Shown piece by piece: positions 18,488 through 28,410 of a stretch of 64,000 nucleotides of DNA. Each line of letters starts with the position of its first letter. Position 1 is the first letter of the stretch. Source of the DNA: Chloroflexota bacterium (lineage in GTDB: Bacteria; Chloroflexota; Dehalococcoidia; Lucifugimonadales; Australimonadaceae). The stretch spans positions 25,794 to 89,793 of the forward strand of contig VXQP01000074.1 of assembly GCA_009838965.1 (NCBI GenBank), written 5' to 3'. The position numbers and the translations under genes are program-made. A model generated the notes under the pieces. It did no database searches and was not told the origin of the DNA. It saw only the letters and a list, made by a program, of their open reading frames with translations.

Positions 18488-19681
18488 ATGGAGTACACTG
18501 CTCGCGCCATGATGCGGCTCCTGCAATACCAGGGAATCCCCCTTTGGCGGAACGTCGTCTTCCTCCAGTTCACCCTGCAGATAGTCTCCGCCGTCCTCGT
18601 CGTCTCCTTCCTCACCATCGTCTTCACCAACCTCTTCCGTGAGATTGACCAGCGCGAGATACCCTTCGGATTCTCCTTCCTCGACCGCTCCACCGGCATT
18701 CCCATCGGCGAGACGCTTATCGACTACACTCCGGAGGACTCCTACCGCTACACCCTCTTCGTCGCGTTCCTCAACACCGTCAAGGTCGCCTTCGTAGGCG
18801 TGGTTTTCGCCACGATCGTCGGCATCATCGTCGGCGTTGCGCGCCTTTCGCCGAACTGGCTGGTCAACCGCCTCGCTCTCGTCTATATCGACGTCTTCCG
18901 CAATATCCCGCTTCTCGTCCAACTGCTCTTCTGGTTCTTCATCGTGCTCGCCCTTCCCCCCATCAGAGAAGCCTACGTTCTGGGCGACGCCTTCTTCCTC
19001 AGCAACAGCGGTTTCGCCATGCCGTGGGTTGCTCCCCAAGGCTCGTTCTGGCCGTGGGTTCTCGTCTGCGCTCTGGGGCTGGGCGCCGCCTTCTACGCGG
19101 CGCGGGTCATGGAGCGCCGGGAGACAGAGTCCGGTAGAGCAAGCCATTCGCTGCTCGCGTTTCTGGTTATCACGTTCGGAGTAGGGACTGCGGCGTTCTT
19201 CGCATTCGGCGGCCCGCTCGACGTCACCATGCCGGAGCGTGGCGCTTTCGAGCGGCTGAGCGGCGGAACGCAAGTAAGCGGCAGTTTCCTCGCCCTACTG
19301 ATCGGCCTCGTCGTCTACACGTCGTCGTTCATCGCTGAGATCGTCCGCGCCGGCATCCAGTCCGTCAGCAAGGGGCAGACCGAAGCCGCGCGCTCCACCG
19401 GACTGAACGGAACGGCGTCCCTCAGGTTCGTCATCTTCCCTCAGGCGCTGCGGGTCATCATTCCTCCGACCATCAGCCACTACTTGAATCTCACCAAGAA
19501 CTCGAGCCTTGCCGCGGCCATCGGCTACCCCGACATGGTGAGCGTCGCCACCACCCTCACCCAGACCGCGCCTGCCGTCTCGCTCATCGGCATCGTCATG
19601 GTCTCCTACCTGGGCCTCAGCCTGTTCTACGCGCTGATAGGCAACATCTACAACCGCCTTATCCGCTACAAGGCCCTGTGA
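18488..19681 (+). CDS. aapQ: Amino-acid ABC transporter permease (AapQ-like)
   Basis: A 397-residue inner-membrane subunit. The His/Glu/Gln-type permease signature is split as in AapQ/BztB: an N-terminal part with NTVKVAFVGVVFATIVGIIVGVARLS and PLLVQLLFWFF, a long insertion of about 100 residues, then the transport core with the EAA loop QTEAARSTGLNGTASLRFVIFPQALR. About eight helices. I use ATG 18488; TTG 18482 and ATG 18509 are possible, and none has a clear Shine-Dalgarno. It pairs with AapM to form the channel. Confidence 0.92.
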   Translation: MEYTARAMMRLLQYQGIPLWRNVVFLQFTLQIVSAVLVVSFLTIVFTNLFREIDQREIPFGFSFLDRSTGIPIGETLIDYTPEDSYRYTLFVAFLNTVKVAFVGVVFATIVGIIVGVARLSPNWLVNRLALVYIDVFRNIPLLVQLLFWFFIVLALPPIREAYVLGDAFFLSNSGFAMPWVAPQGSFWPWVLVCALGLGAAFYAARVMERRETESGRASHSLLAFLVITFGVGTAAFFAFGGPLDVTMPERGAFERLSGGTQVSGSFLALLIGLVVYTSSFIAEIVRAGIQSVSKGQTEAARSTGLNGTASLRFVIFPQALRVIIPPTISHYLNLTKNSSLAAAIGYPDMVSVATTLTQTAPAVSLIGIVMVSYLGLSLFYALIGNIYNRLIRYKAL

Positions 19682-19688
19682 CGCGCTG

Positions 19689-20924
19689 ATGAGCACCACC
19701 ACCGCAGAACGCTTCGGGCCCGCGCCGCCTCCCCCGGCATTCACCGTCGGCTGGCAGGGTTGGCTCCGCATGAACCTCTTCAGCTCCTGGTCCAGCGGCA
19801 TCGTGACCATCGCTCTTGGCGTCGCGCTCTTCTTCGCCGCACTAGGAGGCGTCCGCTGGCTGATCTTCACCTCCGACTGGGCGGTCATAACCGACCGCGT
19901 CCCGCTCTATATCGTCGGAACCTATCCGCGGGAGTACTACTGGCGGCCGGAGATCGCGCTCCTTCTGGTCAGCGGCCTGATGGGGATGGCCTGGCGCACC
20001 TGGGGCGGGCCCGCGCGCGGCTTTGCTGCAGCCTTCGGTGCGCTCGTCTTCGTCGTAGCCCTCATCCCCTATCAGATGGACGTTCTCTACCGCGCCCTTC
20101 TGCTCGCCGTTCCCGCCGCCATGGCCGGCGGCTATTACTGCGCGCACTTCATCCCCGAACAAAGCCGCACCAAGTGGTTCGGCATCACCGGGGCTGGAGT
20201 GCTCATTGCCTCCCTCCTCGTGATAGCCGGGTTCAGCCTCCCCGGCATCGGCTCTCCAGCCGGTCTCCACCCTGTAACCGAGTCCGAGGTCGGCGGCCTG
20301 ATGCTGAACCTCCTCCTCGCGGCCTTTGGCATCATCGCTTCGCTGCCCATCGGCATCGCCTTGGCACTCGGACGGCGCAGCCGCCTTCCCGTCCTCAAGT
20401 TCGCCTGCGTCGCCTTCATCGAGACCATCCGCGGCGTCCCCCTCATCACCCTCCTCTTTATGTCGCGCCACCTCCTCCCGCTCACCTTTCCCGAAAACAT
20501 CGACGTCAGCCTGCTCTACCTCTCAGGTATCACCATCACCATCTTCAGTTCCGCCTACATGGCCGAAAACGTGCGCGGAGGAATGGCCGCCGTCTCCCCC
20601 CAGCAGTCCCAGGCGGGGGAGGCGCTCGGCCTCAAGCAATGGCAGACCACCCTCTTCATCACCCTCCCGCAGGGGCTCCGGAACATCATCCCCGCCATCG
20701 TCGGCCAGTTCATCTCTCTCTTCAAGGACACCAGCCTCGTGTTCATCATCGGGATGCTCGACCTCGTCGAAATCGGGCGTGCCGGGCTCTCCGGGAAGAT
20801 CGAGTACTCCGACAACGGCATGGAGGTCTACCTCTTCCTCGCCCTCGTGTTCTGGGTGTTCACCTTCAGCATGGCCTACATCAGCCGGCGTATCGAACGA
20901 ACCCTCGGGGTCGGTCGGCGGTAG
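19689..20924 (+). CDS. aapM: Amino-acid ABC transporter permease (AapM-like)
   Basis: A 411-residue second permease, starting 7 bp after aapQ. It has an extended N-terminal region with several helices (residues 35-200) typical of AapM/BztC, then the family core [31 protein letters not shown] and the EAA loop [27 protein letters not shown]. The tail is [13 protein letters not shown]. It forms a heterodimer with AapQ and is served by the ATPase 17 bp downstream. Confidence 0.93.
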   Translation: MSTTTAERFGPAPPPPAFTVGWQGWLRMNLFSSWSSGIVTIALGVALFFAALGGVRWLIFTSDWAVITDRVPLYIVGTYPREYYWRPEIALLLVSGLMGMAWRTWGGPARGFAAAFGALVFVVALIPYQMDVLYRALLLAVPAAMAGGYYCAHFIPEQSRTKWFGITGAGVLIASLLVIAGFSLPGIGSPAGLHPVTESEVGGLMLNLLLAAFGIIASLPIGIALALGRRSRLPVLKFACVAFIETIRGVPLITLLFMSRHLLPLTFPENIDVSLLYLSGITITIFSSAYMAENVRGGMAAVSPQQSQAGEALGLKQWQTTLFITLPQGLRNIIPAIVGQFISLFKDTSLVFIIGMLDLVEIGRAGLSGKIEYSDNGMEVYLFLALVFWVFTFSMAYISRRIERTLGVGRR

Positions 20925-20941
20925 GGCCCAAGGAGACAGCA

Positions 20942-21745
20942 ATGCAGGACGACCAGCCCGCCGCCGCTAACGGCATGAGCAAGAGCGACATCCTCCAACT
21001 GCCCCTCGAACAGCGCGACGACATCATCATTTACGAGGGCGTGCACAAATGGTTCGGCACCTTCTGCGTGTTGAGGGACATCAACGTGCGGATCAAGCGC
21101 GGGGAGGTCGTCGTCGTGTTCGGTCCTTCCGGCTCCGGCAAGTCGACCTTCCTGCGGACCATCAACCGTCTCGAACAGCACCAGCGCGGGCGCATCGTCG
21201 TCGACGGCATCGAAATGACCAACGACATCCGCAACCTCGACGCCATCCGCCGCGAAACCGGCATGGTCTTCCAGCAGTTCAACCTCTTCCCTCACATGAC
21301 CGCCCTCTCCAACATCACGCTCGCCCCCATGCGCGTGCGGCACATGCCCCGTAGGGAGGCCGAAGAGGCCGCCATGCAACTCCTCGAACGCGTCGGCATC
21401 CCCGAACAGGCCGCCAAGTACCCCGCCGAGCTCTCCGGCGGCCAGCAGCAGCGCGTCGCCATCGCCCGCGCGCTCGCCATGCAGCCGCAGATCATGCTCT
21501 TCGACGAGCCCACGTCCGCGCTCGACCCGGAGATGATCAAGGAAGTGCTGGACGTCATGCGCGAACTTGCGGCCACCGGCATGACGATGGTCTGTGTCAC
21601 GCACGAGATGGGCTTCGCGAGGGAGGTCGCCGACCGCATGGCGCTCTTTGACGAAGGCATGCTGCTCGAGACCGGCACGCCTGAGCAGATCTTCAACAAC
21701 CCACAGGAAGAGCGCACCAAGACCTTCCTGGACCAGATCCTCTGA
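20942..21745 (+). CDS. aapP: Amino-acid ABC transporter ATP-binding protein (AapP-like)
   Basis: A 267-residue ATPase. Walker [10 protein letters not shown] is near residue 61, Q-loop [10 protein letters not shown], signature [15 protein letters not shown], Walker [16 protein letters not shown]-loop [10 protein letters not shown]; the last motif is typical of polar amino-acid ATPases. The N-terminal 35 residues (to about [12 protein letters not shown]) are longer than in GlnQ and match the AapP/BztD group. The start ATG 20942 has AAGGAGA upstream; a long open frame reading into it from 19760 is an out-of-frame shadow of aapM. Last gene of the operon. Confidence 0.95.
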   Translation: MQDDQPAAANGMSKSDILQLPLEQRDDIIIYEGVHKWFGTFCVLRDINVRIKRGEVVVVFGPSGSGKSTFLRTINRLEQHQRGRIVVDGIEMTNDIRNLDAIRRETGMVFQQFNLFPHMTALSNITLAPMRVRHMPRREAEEAAMQLLERVGIPEQAAKYPAELSGGQQQRVAIARALAMQPQIMLFDEPTSALDPEMIKEVLDVMRELAATGMTMVCVTHEMGFAREVADRMALFDEGMLLETGTPEQIFNNPQEERTKTFLDQIL

Positions 21746-21759
21746 TATTCAACGGCGTC

Positions 21760-23346
21760 TCACCAGTACAGCGGGCTGTTCTTCAGCCACTCCAACTGAT
21801 GGTGCTCCAAGAAGGTGACGAGTGCGTAGCGCCGTCCCCCGTTGTCGGTCCAGCCGAAGCCGTCCACATCTCGAACGTTCGGTGTGATGTGCGCAGCCAT
21901 GAGGGCGTTGTAATTCCACAGCAGCCTGCCGGCTTCTCGCAAGCGCTGGTGATTTACACCCCCCGCGATGCGCGTGCCGCTACCCACCACCTCGTTGTAC
22001 ACGCCCGTTGCTGCAAGACCGTCTACATCGAACGCGTCGTCTACGTGCGTCTCATACAGATGGTCCAGCCCCGAGGTGTAGTGCAAGAGTTCGTGCATGG
22101 CGGAATACAGATACCAATCGTCCTTACTTGTCGCGAGCTCCACACCAAGATTGAAATGGGTGTTATGGGGTATCTTGAGTGCGATGCCCGTTCCCGGACT
22201 CCACCAGCTGCCCGGCTCCGTGATTAGCGCAACCGCTTCGTCCGATGAGCAGAACCGCTCGCAGAAGTCACCGGGGAGAGCGTGCGGGTTGGCCAGATGG
22301 GGAATCTTCTCGATAGCACTGATCTCCATGTTGACTCCCAAGCGCTCGGCGAGTTCCACAAGCCGGTCGAGCCGCTGTGTAAACGCTTCGTTGGGCTGAG
22401 AAGTTGCATTGACGAGCCTCAGCCGCACCTTGTCGTCGGCATCGTTACGCGTCTTCACCACTACCACTGCGGGCTCCGACGGGTTGTAACGCAACGACAC
22501 TTCAACGGTCCATTCTCCAGGTACAACTACGTCTTCATAGGAGTGCCCCCAATCTGAAGTAGCCTCCGTAGAAGCGGACCGATACGGATATCCTCCTCGG
22601 AATGCAACAACCTGCTGCTTGATGGTCACGAGCGCCCTGTAGGTCTCCTCCCTCCGAAGAGAGACTTCGCGGAGTTGCTCTCGTTCGTCCGCGCTCAAAT
22701 TGGCAGCACCCGTCAGCATTCGGTGCCTCTCTTGCAGAACCTGGAACTCGCGGTCCAACTGTCTGATGGTAGGAGTCGGGTCGCGGTACTCTCTCCCGCT
22801 GGGGTCGATCAACCTCATTCCGTCGCTGTTGCCTGCTACCACCAAGTGGAATGAGCGGGCACCCTCCGGCACAACGAACGAACCTCTGTACGCATCGGGA
22901 TGCCTAACCAGCAGCACCTCGTTTCGAAGGATCTGGTCATCGTCCAACGACGCCGACGAATACCGAATCGGATAGCGGGGTGTGGGAGTTGCCGTTGGTG
23001 TCGGCAACGGTGTGGCAGTCGCAGTTGGAGCAGGCGTCGGGGTGGGGCTGGGAGTCTCGGTCGGAGTAGCCGTTGGGATGGCAGTAGCCGTCGGCGTCAG
23101 AGTGGCCGTTGCGGTAGGGGTAGGTGTCAACGTGGGCGTAGGCGTCGGCGTTGGGGTGGGAGTCGCTGTGGGTGTAGGCGTCAGCGTTGGAGTGGGTGTC
23201 GCCGTAGGCTCGGGAGTGGGTGTAGGTGACGGCTGGCACGCCTGGGCAGCAAGCGCAACGGCTGCCAGCAGCCCTATCGCCCCGGCCAGACCCCAACCTT
23301 CAGCGCTGCCTAGCCGGATCGGGCCTCCTCCTCTTGCCGTCCTCAT
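21760..23346 (-). CDS. PT-rich lipoprotein with HExxH motif (putative metallopeptidase)
   Basis: 528 residues. A signal segment with lipobox (ALAAQACQ, Cys near residue 37) is followed by about 85 residues of Pro-Thr repeats. The globular part contains [12 protein letters not shown], an HExxH zinc motif near residue 430 with a third His seven residues on; the spacing is one longer than the metzincin consensus HExxHxxGxxH. Cell-surface proteolysis is plausible but not shown. A coiled-coil-like stretch ([17 protein letters not shown]) lies near 200. The start ATG 23344-23346 overlaps the GNAT stop by one base (TGATG). GC content is lower than the neighbours (31 of 60 bases in the line starting 22081). 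Confidence 0.75.
   Translation of the reverse strand: MRTARGGGPIRLGSAEGWGLAGAIGLLAAVALAAQACQPSPTPTPEPTATPTPTLTPTPTATPTPTPTPTPTLTPTPTATATLTPTATAIPTATPTETPSPTPTPAPTATATPLPTPTATPTPRYPIRYSSASLDDDQILRNEVLLVRHPDAYRGSFVVPEGARSFHLVVAGNSDGMRLIDPSGREYRDPTPTIRQLDREFQVLQERHRMLTGAANLSADEREQLREVSLRREETYRALVTIKQQVVAFRGGYPYRSASTEATSDWGHSYEDVVVPGEWTVEVSLRYNPSEPAVVVVKTRNDADDKVRLRLVNATSQPNEAFTQRLDRLVELAERLGVNMEISAIEKIPHLANPHALPGDFCERFCSSDEAVALITEPGSWWSPGTGIALKIPHNTHFNLGVELATSKDDWYLYSAMHELLHYTSGLDHLYETHVDDAFDVDGLAATGVYNEVVGSGTRIAGGVNHQRLREAGRLLWNYNALMAAHITPNVRDVDGFGWTDNGGRRYALVTFLEHHQLEWLKNSPLYW
22980..23235. repeat. Low-complexity PT-codon repeat inside the lipoprotein gene
   Basis: Tandem 6- and 12-bp units such as GGTGTGGGAGTC and GGTGTCGGC on the plus strand encode the Thr-Pro linker on the minus strand. 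The array is prone to slippage, so its length may vary between strains. Confidence 0.85.
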
Positions 23347-23924
23347 CACTCCAGCGACCGCCGCATGACGTGCCGCCGCTTCCCCGCGCGCCCGACCTCC
23401 GAGAACCCATGCGCCGCGAAGACCGGGATGAACCCGCAGAAGCGGTAGCTCGGGCCGTCGGGCGGAACGGGGTACGCTTCGATGACCTCCGCTCCGTTCT
23501 CACGAGCGTGCCGCGCCGCCTCCTCGATGAGACGGTCCATCAGCCCGCTATGCCGGAATGCATTCCGCACGTAGAAGCAGGTCAGCGACCAGACAGCAGC
23601 GGGGTTCTCACCCGGCTCTTCCACCCCACCGAGGCCCACGAACGTCTCTCGAGGCGCCACCGAGCACCAGGCGGCGGGTTCGCCATCCACGTACGCAAGC
23701 AGGCCGACGCGACCCCCGCCCGCGATCCTCCGCCGCATCGACTCCTTCATGTGGACGGGGTCGTGCGGCATCCTGCCGTCGGCGTCCCTGCGCCACATCC
23801 GGCACCAGCACCACTTGGGCCCGCCGCGCGACTCGAACAGCAGCTCGAAGTCGGGCCAGCGCGCGGCGTCCACCTCGCGCACCTCGACTGTGTCCGAACC
23901 GCTCGTTGGGGGAGTCGCCGTCAT
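23346..23924 (-). CDS. GNAT family N-acetyltransferase
   Basis: A 192-residue acetyl-CoA-dependent acyltransferase. Core strands [39 protein letters not shown] and [26 protein letters not shown] (the acetyl-CoA pyrophosphate loop region is RHSGLMD) are followed by EAYPVPPDG and a C-terminal [17 protein letters not shown]. The CWCRMWRR segment near residue 42 is seen in a GNAT subgroup of unknown function. I start at ATG 23922-23924; a GTG at 23951 adds nine residues. The stop overlaps the start of the lipoprotein gene, so the two are translationally coupled. Confidence 0.85.
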   Translation of the reverse strand: MTATPPTSGSDTVEVREVDAARWPDFELLFESRGGPKWCWCRMWRRDADGRMPHDPVHMKESMRRRIAGGGRVGLLAYVDGEPAAWCSVAPRETFVGLGGVEEPGENPAAVWSLTCFYVRNAFRHSGLMDRLIEEAARHARENGAEVIEAYPVPPDGPSYRFCGFIPVFAAHGFSEVGRAGKRRHVMRRSLE

Positions 23925-23961
23925 AAGATGAGGGATATACTCCTCTCTCACGGAGGACGCA

Positions 23962-25134
23962 ATGCTGAACGGTCAGAGAGTCTTCGACGCAGACACGCAC
24001 ATCCACCCGTCGGTGGAGGCGCTGGAGCCGTACTTCGACAGCGAGTTCCGGAAGCGGCTCCCTGAGCTGGAGCAGTACAAGGTCGGAGCGCGCTCCGACC
24101 AGACGACCACGCCCCGCGAGGACCCGTCCCGTCACCACTACGCCGTAAGCCTCAGCCCCTACCGGAGGCATCTGGGCGACGCGGAGCCGCGCGAAGTTCC
24201 GAAGGACGCACATTCCCGCCTCCACTTCGGCGAGTACACCGGCGAGAAACTCCCCGGAGTGGGCGTCATCGACGACTCGTTCGAGCAGCGCGTCGCAGAC
24301 ATGGACGAGGAAGGCACGGACGTGCACATGATGGTGCCGGACGTGGCCATCGGCGTCTCGCTGCTCGGAGACCCCGCGCTGGAGATGGGGCTGATCCGCG
24401 CCTACCACCGCCTGGTGGACGACCTCGCCGTCGCTCATCCGGGACGGTTCAAGGCGCTCCTCGCCGTCTCCGGCACCGACGTCGAGGGTTCGGTCGCGGA
24501 GGTCGACCGGTGGGGGCAGACACGCTGGGCCGCCGGCGTCCTGCCGTTCGCGGGCGTCGGCGAGCCGATGGACCACCCGCGGATGGAACCTATCTGGGCA
24601 GCGGCCGCCAACCGGGGGCTCGGCGCGGTGCATCACAGCATGACCTGGGCGCCGCCCTACTTCCCCGGTTACAAGGACATGGACAACAACCGCTTCCTCG
24701 CGCGCCTCTGCTCGCACCCGTGGGGTGCGATGAAGACGATGGCCGCGTTCATCGGCGCCGGCATCATGGACCGCTACCCCATCAACTTCGGCGTCCTCGA
24801 ATCAGGCGTCGGGTGGCTCCCGTTCTGGGTGCGCCGCATGGACGTGAATGCCGCCTACGTGGGCTTCACCGCCGACCTGCAGCACAAGATGAGCGAGTAC
24901 GTCGCGAACGGGCGCTTCTTCGCGAGCATCGAGATGACGGAAGAGGAGGACATGGTCCGCATGGTCATGGACTTCCTCGGCGACGACATCCTGATGTACG
25001 CGTCGGACTATCCGCACGCGGAGTGCCAGTTCCCCAACTCGCCATCCATCGTGCAAGCTTGGCCGAGCATCGGGCCCGACACGATGCGCAAGTTCATGTG
25101 GGACAACGCCGTCCGCTTCTTCGGCGAGCCCTAG
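23962..25134 (+). CDS. Amidohydrolase family 2 protein (paralogue 1)
   Basis: A 390-residue TIM-barrel hydrolase of the ACMSD-like amidohydrolase 2 family, which hydrolyses or decarboxylates carboxylate-bearing substrates. The N-terminal metal motif DADTHIH keeps the full HxH, unlike the five other copies here. Downstream are HHSMTW (strand-5 His region), GVLESGVGWLPFW and the C-terminal ASDYPHAE, whose Asp normally completes the metal site. The start ATG 23962 is preceded by GGAGG. Its stop and that of the convergent paralogue share the same CTAG tetranucleotide. The substrate is unknown. Confidence 0.9.
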   Translation: MLNGQRVFDADTHIHPSVEALEPYFDSEFRKRLPELEQYKVGARSDQTTTPREDPSRHHYAVSLSPYRRHLGDAEPREVPKDAHSRLHFGEYTGEKLPGVGVIDDSFEQRVADMDEEGTDVHMMVPDVAIGVSLLGDPALEMGLIRAYHRLVDDLAVAHPGRFKALLAVSGTDVEGSVAEVDRWGQTRWAAGVLPFAGVGEPMDHPRMEPIWAAAANRGLGAVHHSMTWAPPYFPGYKDMDNNRFLARLCSHPWGAMKTMAAFIGAGIMDRYPINFGVLESGVGWLPFWVRRMDVNAAYVGFTADLQHKMSEYVANGRFFASIEMTEEEDMVRMVMDFLGDDILMYASDYPHAECQFPNSPSIVQAWPSIGPDTMRKFMWDNAVRFFGEP

Positions 25135-26195
25135 TCGATGCCGTAGAGCGCGGCTGGGTTGGCGGTGAGCACCTTCTCCGCGAGACTCGCGGGGATCTCC
25201 TCGCGCTCGCCCTTCTCGCGGAGGATGCTCAACGCGTTGATCTCGGCCGACTGGTCGGCGTGGCCGTAGTCCGTCCCGATGACGAGGTTGTCGCTGCCCG
25301 TCCGCGAAGCGATGTAGTTCAGGTCCTCGTGCGTCTGGCAGGCGACGTAGAAACGGCACTCCCTCAGCAGGTCTTCCTGAAGATGGACGTCCGTGAACCA
25401 GGCCATGCGCTCCTTCCGCGCCTCCAGCTCCGCGAGCGCGAACGGCACCCATGACGACATCGCCTCCACGAATCCGACCCGCAGCCGTGGAAACTTCTCC
25501 GGGACGCGCTCCAGCACGAGCGAGACGAACGCATCGATCGGCGGCAGCCGGTGCTGCCAGATGGGGTTCGTCATCCCCTCCGTTACTTCACCCGCGCCGA
25601 TGTGGATGCACATCGCCATGTCCAGCTCTTCCGCCTGCCGGTAGAGGGGGTAGAAGTACGGGTCGCCCGCTGACCGCTGCCCTGCCTCGACGCCGCGCTT
25701 GATGGCGCCCGCCGCGCCGTGCTCCTTCGCCCACGCCATCTCTTCGACCGCAGCGTCGATGCTCAACACGGGCATCGACGCGACCCACCGGAGACGCCCG
25801 CCGGACTCGGCGCAGCGGCTGGCTATCCAGCGGTTGTAGGAGCGGCAGAGCGCCAACTCCACCTCCGGCTTCTCGCTCACGGCGCTCAGCATCGTCGTCG
25901 GGTAGAGCACCTGTACGTCGACGCCGAGCTCGTCCATCTGGCGAAGGCGCGCGGGAACGTCCTTCAGCTCGCGGGTGGCCTCGGTGGTGCCGGTGCGAAC
26001 GTCGTCGCGCATCCGGCGAAGGCGCATCCGGCCGTCGATGTTCCAGTAGCGCAGGAAGTTCTTCGCGATGCCGGCGGTCGCCGCATCTTCCACCGCAACC
26101 GCGGTGATGGGGCGTAGCTTCACGTGCTCCTGGTCCAGGAAGTCCCACGTGGCGTCGGTCTCGTCGATGTGCGCGTCAGCGTCTATGACCTTCAT
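25131..26195 (-). CDS. Amidohydrolase family 2 protein (paralogue 2)
   Basis: 354 residues, TIM barrel. The N-terminal motif is DADAHIDETDATW, so the second metal His of HxH is Asp, followed by a Glu conserved among the paralogues (HxxE). Other family landmarks are SYNRWIASRC, MCIHIGAGE (strand-5 His), VGFVEAMSSWVPF and the terminal GTDYGHAD. It resembles paralogues 3 and 5 (28411 and 35126) more than paralogue 1. It lies 19 bp downstream of the molybdenum hydroxylase gene on the same strand and is probably in its operon. Confidence 0.9.
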   Translation of the reverse strand: MKVIDADAHIDETDATWDFLDQEHVKLRPITAVAVEDAATAGIAKNFLRYWNIDGRMRLRRMRDDVRTGTTEATRELKDVPARLRQMDELGVDVQVLYPTTMLSAVSEKPEVELALCRSYNRWIASRCAESGGRLRWVASMPVLSIDAAVEEMAWAKEHGAAGAIKRGVEAGQRSAGDPYFYPLYRQAEELDMAMCIHIGAGEVTEGMTNPIWQHRLPPIDAFVSLVLERVPEKFPRLRVGFVEAMSSWVPFALAELEARKERMAWFTDVHLQEDLLRECRFYVACQTHEDLNYIASRTGSDNLVIGTDYGHADQSAEINALSILREKGEREEIPASLAEKVLTANPAALYGID

Positions 26196-26214
26196 CGCGT
26201 TGCTCCTTCCCCGC

Positions 26215-28386
26215 TCAACTGTCGCGCAACAGCCCGAGGACGTACTCCGCGGTGACCGGCAACTGGAGGACCGGCTTCCCTATCGCGTCGCTGACCGCAT
26301 TGGCGACCGCCGCCGCAGTGGGCACATTCGCCGACTCCGCTATCGCCCCGCTGTTGAAGGGCCCGGGCCCATCGTCCCGGCTGACCAGCACCGTTTCGAG
26401 CGTGGGAACGTCCATGATAGTCGGGATCTTGTAGTCGGCGAGGTTCAGGGCAACAGGCTTGCCATCGTCCAGTACGAACTCTTCCATCATCGCCATGCCG
26501 AAGCCCTGGACAGCCCCGCCGGCGATCTGCCCCTGGTGGCCCGCCGGGTTGATGATCGTGCCGACGTCATGCGAGGTGATGACGCGGAGAACCTTCACCT
26601 GTCCGGTTTCAGGGTCGACCTCCACCTCCGCCGCCTGAGCGGTGAACTCGGTCGTGGCGGGTTCGGGGATGAAGGGAGTCTTGCGATAGACCTCGATGGT
26701 GACGTCGCCGCCTTCTGCCGCCACGAGCGCTGCAGCGGCCTCGTCGAAGGGGGCATCGCCGGCAGTCTCCTTGAGGCGCGCCATCAGCGTCTCCGCCGCC
26801 TGGGCGACCGCCACACCCACAGCAAAGGTCGTGCGGCTTCCTCCGACACCCATGTCGAAGGGCAACTGGTCGGTCGGCACCAACCGCACGGCAACGCGGT
26901 CCGAACCGACGCCGAGGTGCTCTGCCGCGATCTGCTGCATCACCGTGGGGCCGCCTTGCCCGGGGTCGGGGATCGGCAGGATCAGGCTCAGCGAGCCGTC
27001 GGCGTGCAGGACGAGCTTACAGCTGGAGTCGCCGCCGATCGGGCCGCGCTCGTACATGGCCAGGCCACGACCCACGAGCGGCGCCTTGGGCTCGTCCCAG
27101 CCGACCGCGTCCAGGGCGGCCTGCAGCGTCTCGACCGCCTTGATGTTGACCCACTGCTCACCGTTCGGGGCGGTGTCCCCGGGCTGTACGAGGTTCTTCA
27201 GACGCAGCTCTGCCGCGTCCATCCCGAGTTCGGCGGCCACGATATTCAACTGCGACTCGACAGCGAAGGTGATCTGGGGGCCGCCGGGCGAGCGCATGTG
27301 GCCGGAGGGGATAACGTTCGTATACGCCACGTAGCTCTTCACGTCGAAGGCCGGGACCCGGTAGCAGCTTGCGGTCTGCTCCATGGCATGGAGGTTGATG
27401 TTCGGGACCGCCTTGAATGCGCCGTACGCGCCGCTGTCGAAGCAGGCGCTGGCCTCCAGCGCGGTCAGCATACCGTCGTTGGTGACGCCGGTGCGGACCG
27501 TGATCTCGCTCGGATGCCTCGTGTTCGCGGCAAGGAGTTCCTCGTCATAGCCCATGACGATCTTGACCGGTCTTCCGGCAACCTGCGAAAGCAGGTAGGC
27601 GACCGGCGTATCCATGGGCGAGCCCTTGCCGCCGAAGTCGCCGCCCACCGCCATGGGGTAGATCTTGATCGATGCAGGCTCGACGCCGAGCGAGAGGGCA
27701 AGCTGGCCCCGGAGCGCGTACGGGCTCTTGTTGGATGCCCACACTTCGGCGGAGCCGTCCTCCTGTACCGAGACGACACAGGCGTGCGTCTCCATGTAGA
27801 CGTGATGCTGCTTCTGCGTACGGAAGGTGTTTTCGAAGATGTGGTCTGCCGCCGCGAAGCCTGCGGCGAGGTCGCCGCGCGACCAGCGGTCGAACGAGCA
27901 GAGGTTGGGCAGGTCCGGACGTTCCGGATGCACGAACGCGCCCGTATAGACCGTCGGGTCGTCGTGGACGATGGGCGCGCCGGGAGTGATTGCGTCCTGC
28001 ATGTCGAAGACCGGGGTCAACTCCTCGTACTCGACCTCGATGAGGTCTACTGCCTCCTTCGCGGCTGCGGCTGTCTCAGCGGCCACAGCAGCGACCCGCT
28101 CACCGATGAACCGCACCTTCTCGTAGGCCAGCACGGGGAGGTCTTTCACCGCCCGGCCGATGAGGCGGGGATAATCGGCCCCGGTGATGACGGCGTGTAC
28201 GCCGGGAATCTCCCTGGCTCTGGACGCATCGATCCGAACGATCCGCGCATGAGGATACGGACTGCGGAGTATCTTGCCCCAGAGCAGTCCCTCCATCTCC
28301 ATATCGGCGGAGTACTGCTGTCGGCCGGTCACTTTGTCCGGCCCCTCGACGCGCCTCGTCGGCGTTCCAACGACCCGGTTCGTCAT
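26215..28386 (-). CDS. Molybdenum hydroxylase large subunit (xanthine dehydrogenase/CoxL family)
   Basis: A 723-residue molybdopterin-cytosine-dinucleotide-binding subunit. The N-terminal aldehyde oxidase a/b hammerhead (RVEGPDKVTGRQQYSADM, later LPVLAYEKVRFIGERVAAVAAET) is followed by Moco-binding segments GGDFGGKG near residue 249, SGHMRSPGGPQ near 361 and GVGGSRTTF near 520. The expected catalytic Glu is in GAIAESANVPTA near 690. These enzymes hydroxylate aldehydes, N-heterocycles or CO with water as oxygen source. They normally work with FAD and 2Fe-2S subunits; neither is adjacent. The start ATG 28386 has AGGAGGG upstream. It sits between two amidohydrolase genes on the same strand, consistent with a degradation pathway. 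Confidence 0.92.
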   Translation of the reverse strand: MTNRVVGTPTRRVEGPDKVTGRQQYSADMEMEGLLWGKILRSPYPHARIVRIDASRAREIPGVHAVITGADYPRLIGRAVKDLPVLAYEKVRFIGERVAAVAAETAAAAKEAVDLIEVEYEELTPVFDMQDAITPGAPIVHDDPTVYTGAFVHPERPDLPNLCSFDRWSRGDLAAGFAAADHIFENTFRTQKQHHVYMETHACVVSVQEDGSAEVWASNKSPYALRGQLALSLGVEPASIKIYPMAVGGDFGGKGSPMDTPVAYLLSQVAGRPVKIVMGYDEELLAANTRHPSEITVRTGVTNDGMLTALEASACFDSGAYGAFKAVPNINLHAMEQTASCYRVPAFDVKSYVAYTNVIPSGHMRSPGGPQITFAVESQLNIVAAELGMDAAELRLKNLVQPGDTAPNGEQWVNIKAVETLQAALDAVGWDEPKAPLVGRGLAMYERGPIGGDSSCKLVLHADGSLSLILPIPDPGQGGPTVMQQIAAEHLGVGSDRVAVRLVPTDQLPFDMGVGGSRTTFAVGVAVAQAAETLMARLKETAGDAPFDEAAAALVAAEGGDVTIEVYRKTPFIPEPATTEFTAQAAEVEVDPETGQVKVLRVITSHDVGTIINPAGHQGQIAGGAVQGFGMAMMEEFVLDDGKPVALNLADYKIPTIMDVPTLETVLVSRDDGPGPFNSGAIAESANVPTAAAVANAVSDAIGKPVLQLPVTAEYVLGLLRDS

Positions 28387-28410
28387 CCTGCCCTCCTGAA
28401 CGTAGGCTCC

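Noticed and set aside
22980..23235. Possible CRISPR or minisatellite array
   Set aside because: The repeats are 6-12 bp Pro-Thr codon repeats in frame with the lipoprotein, without spacers of constant size.
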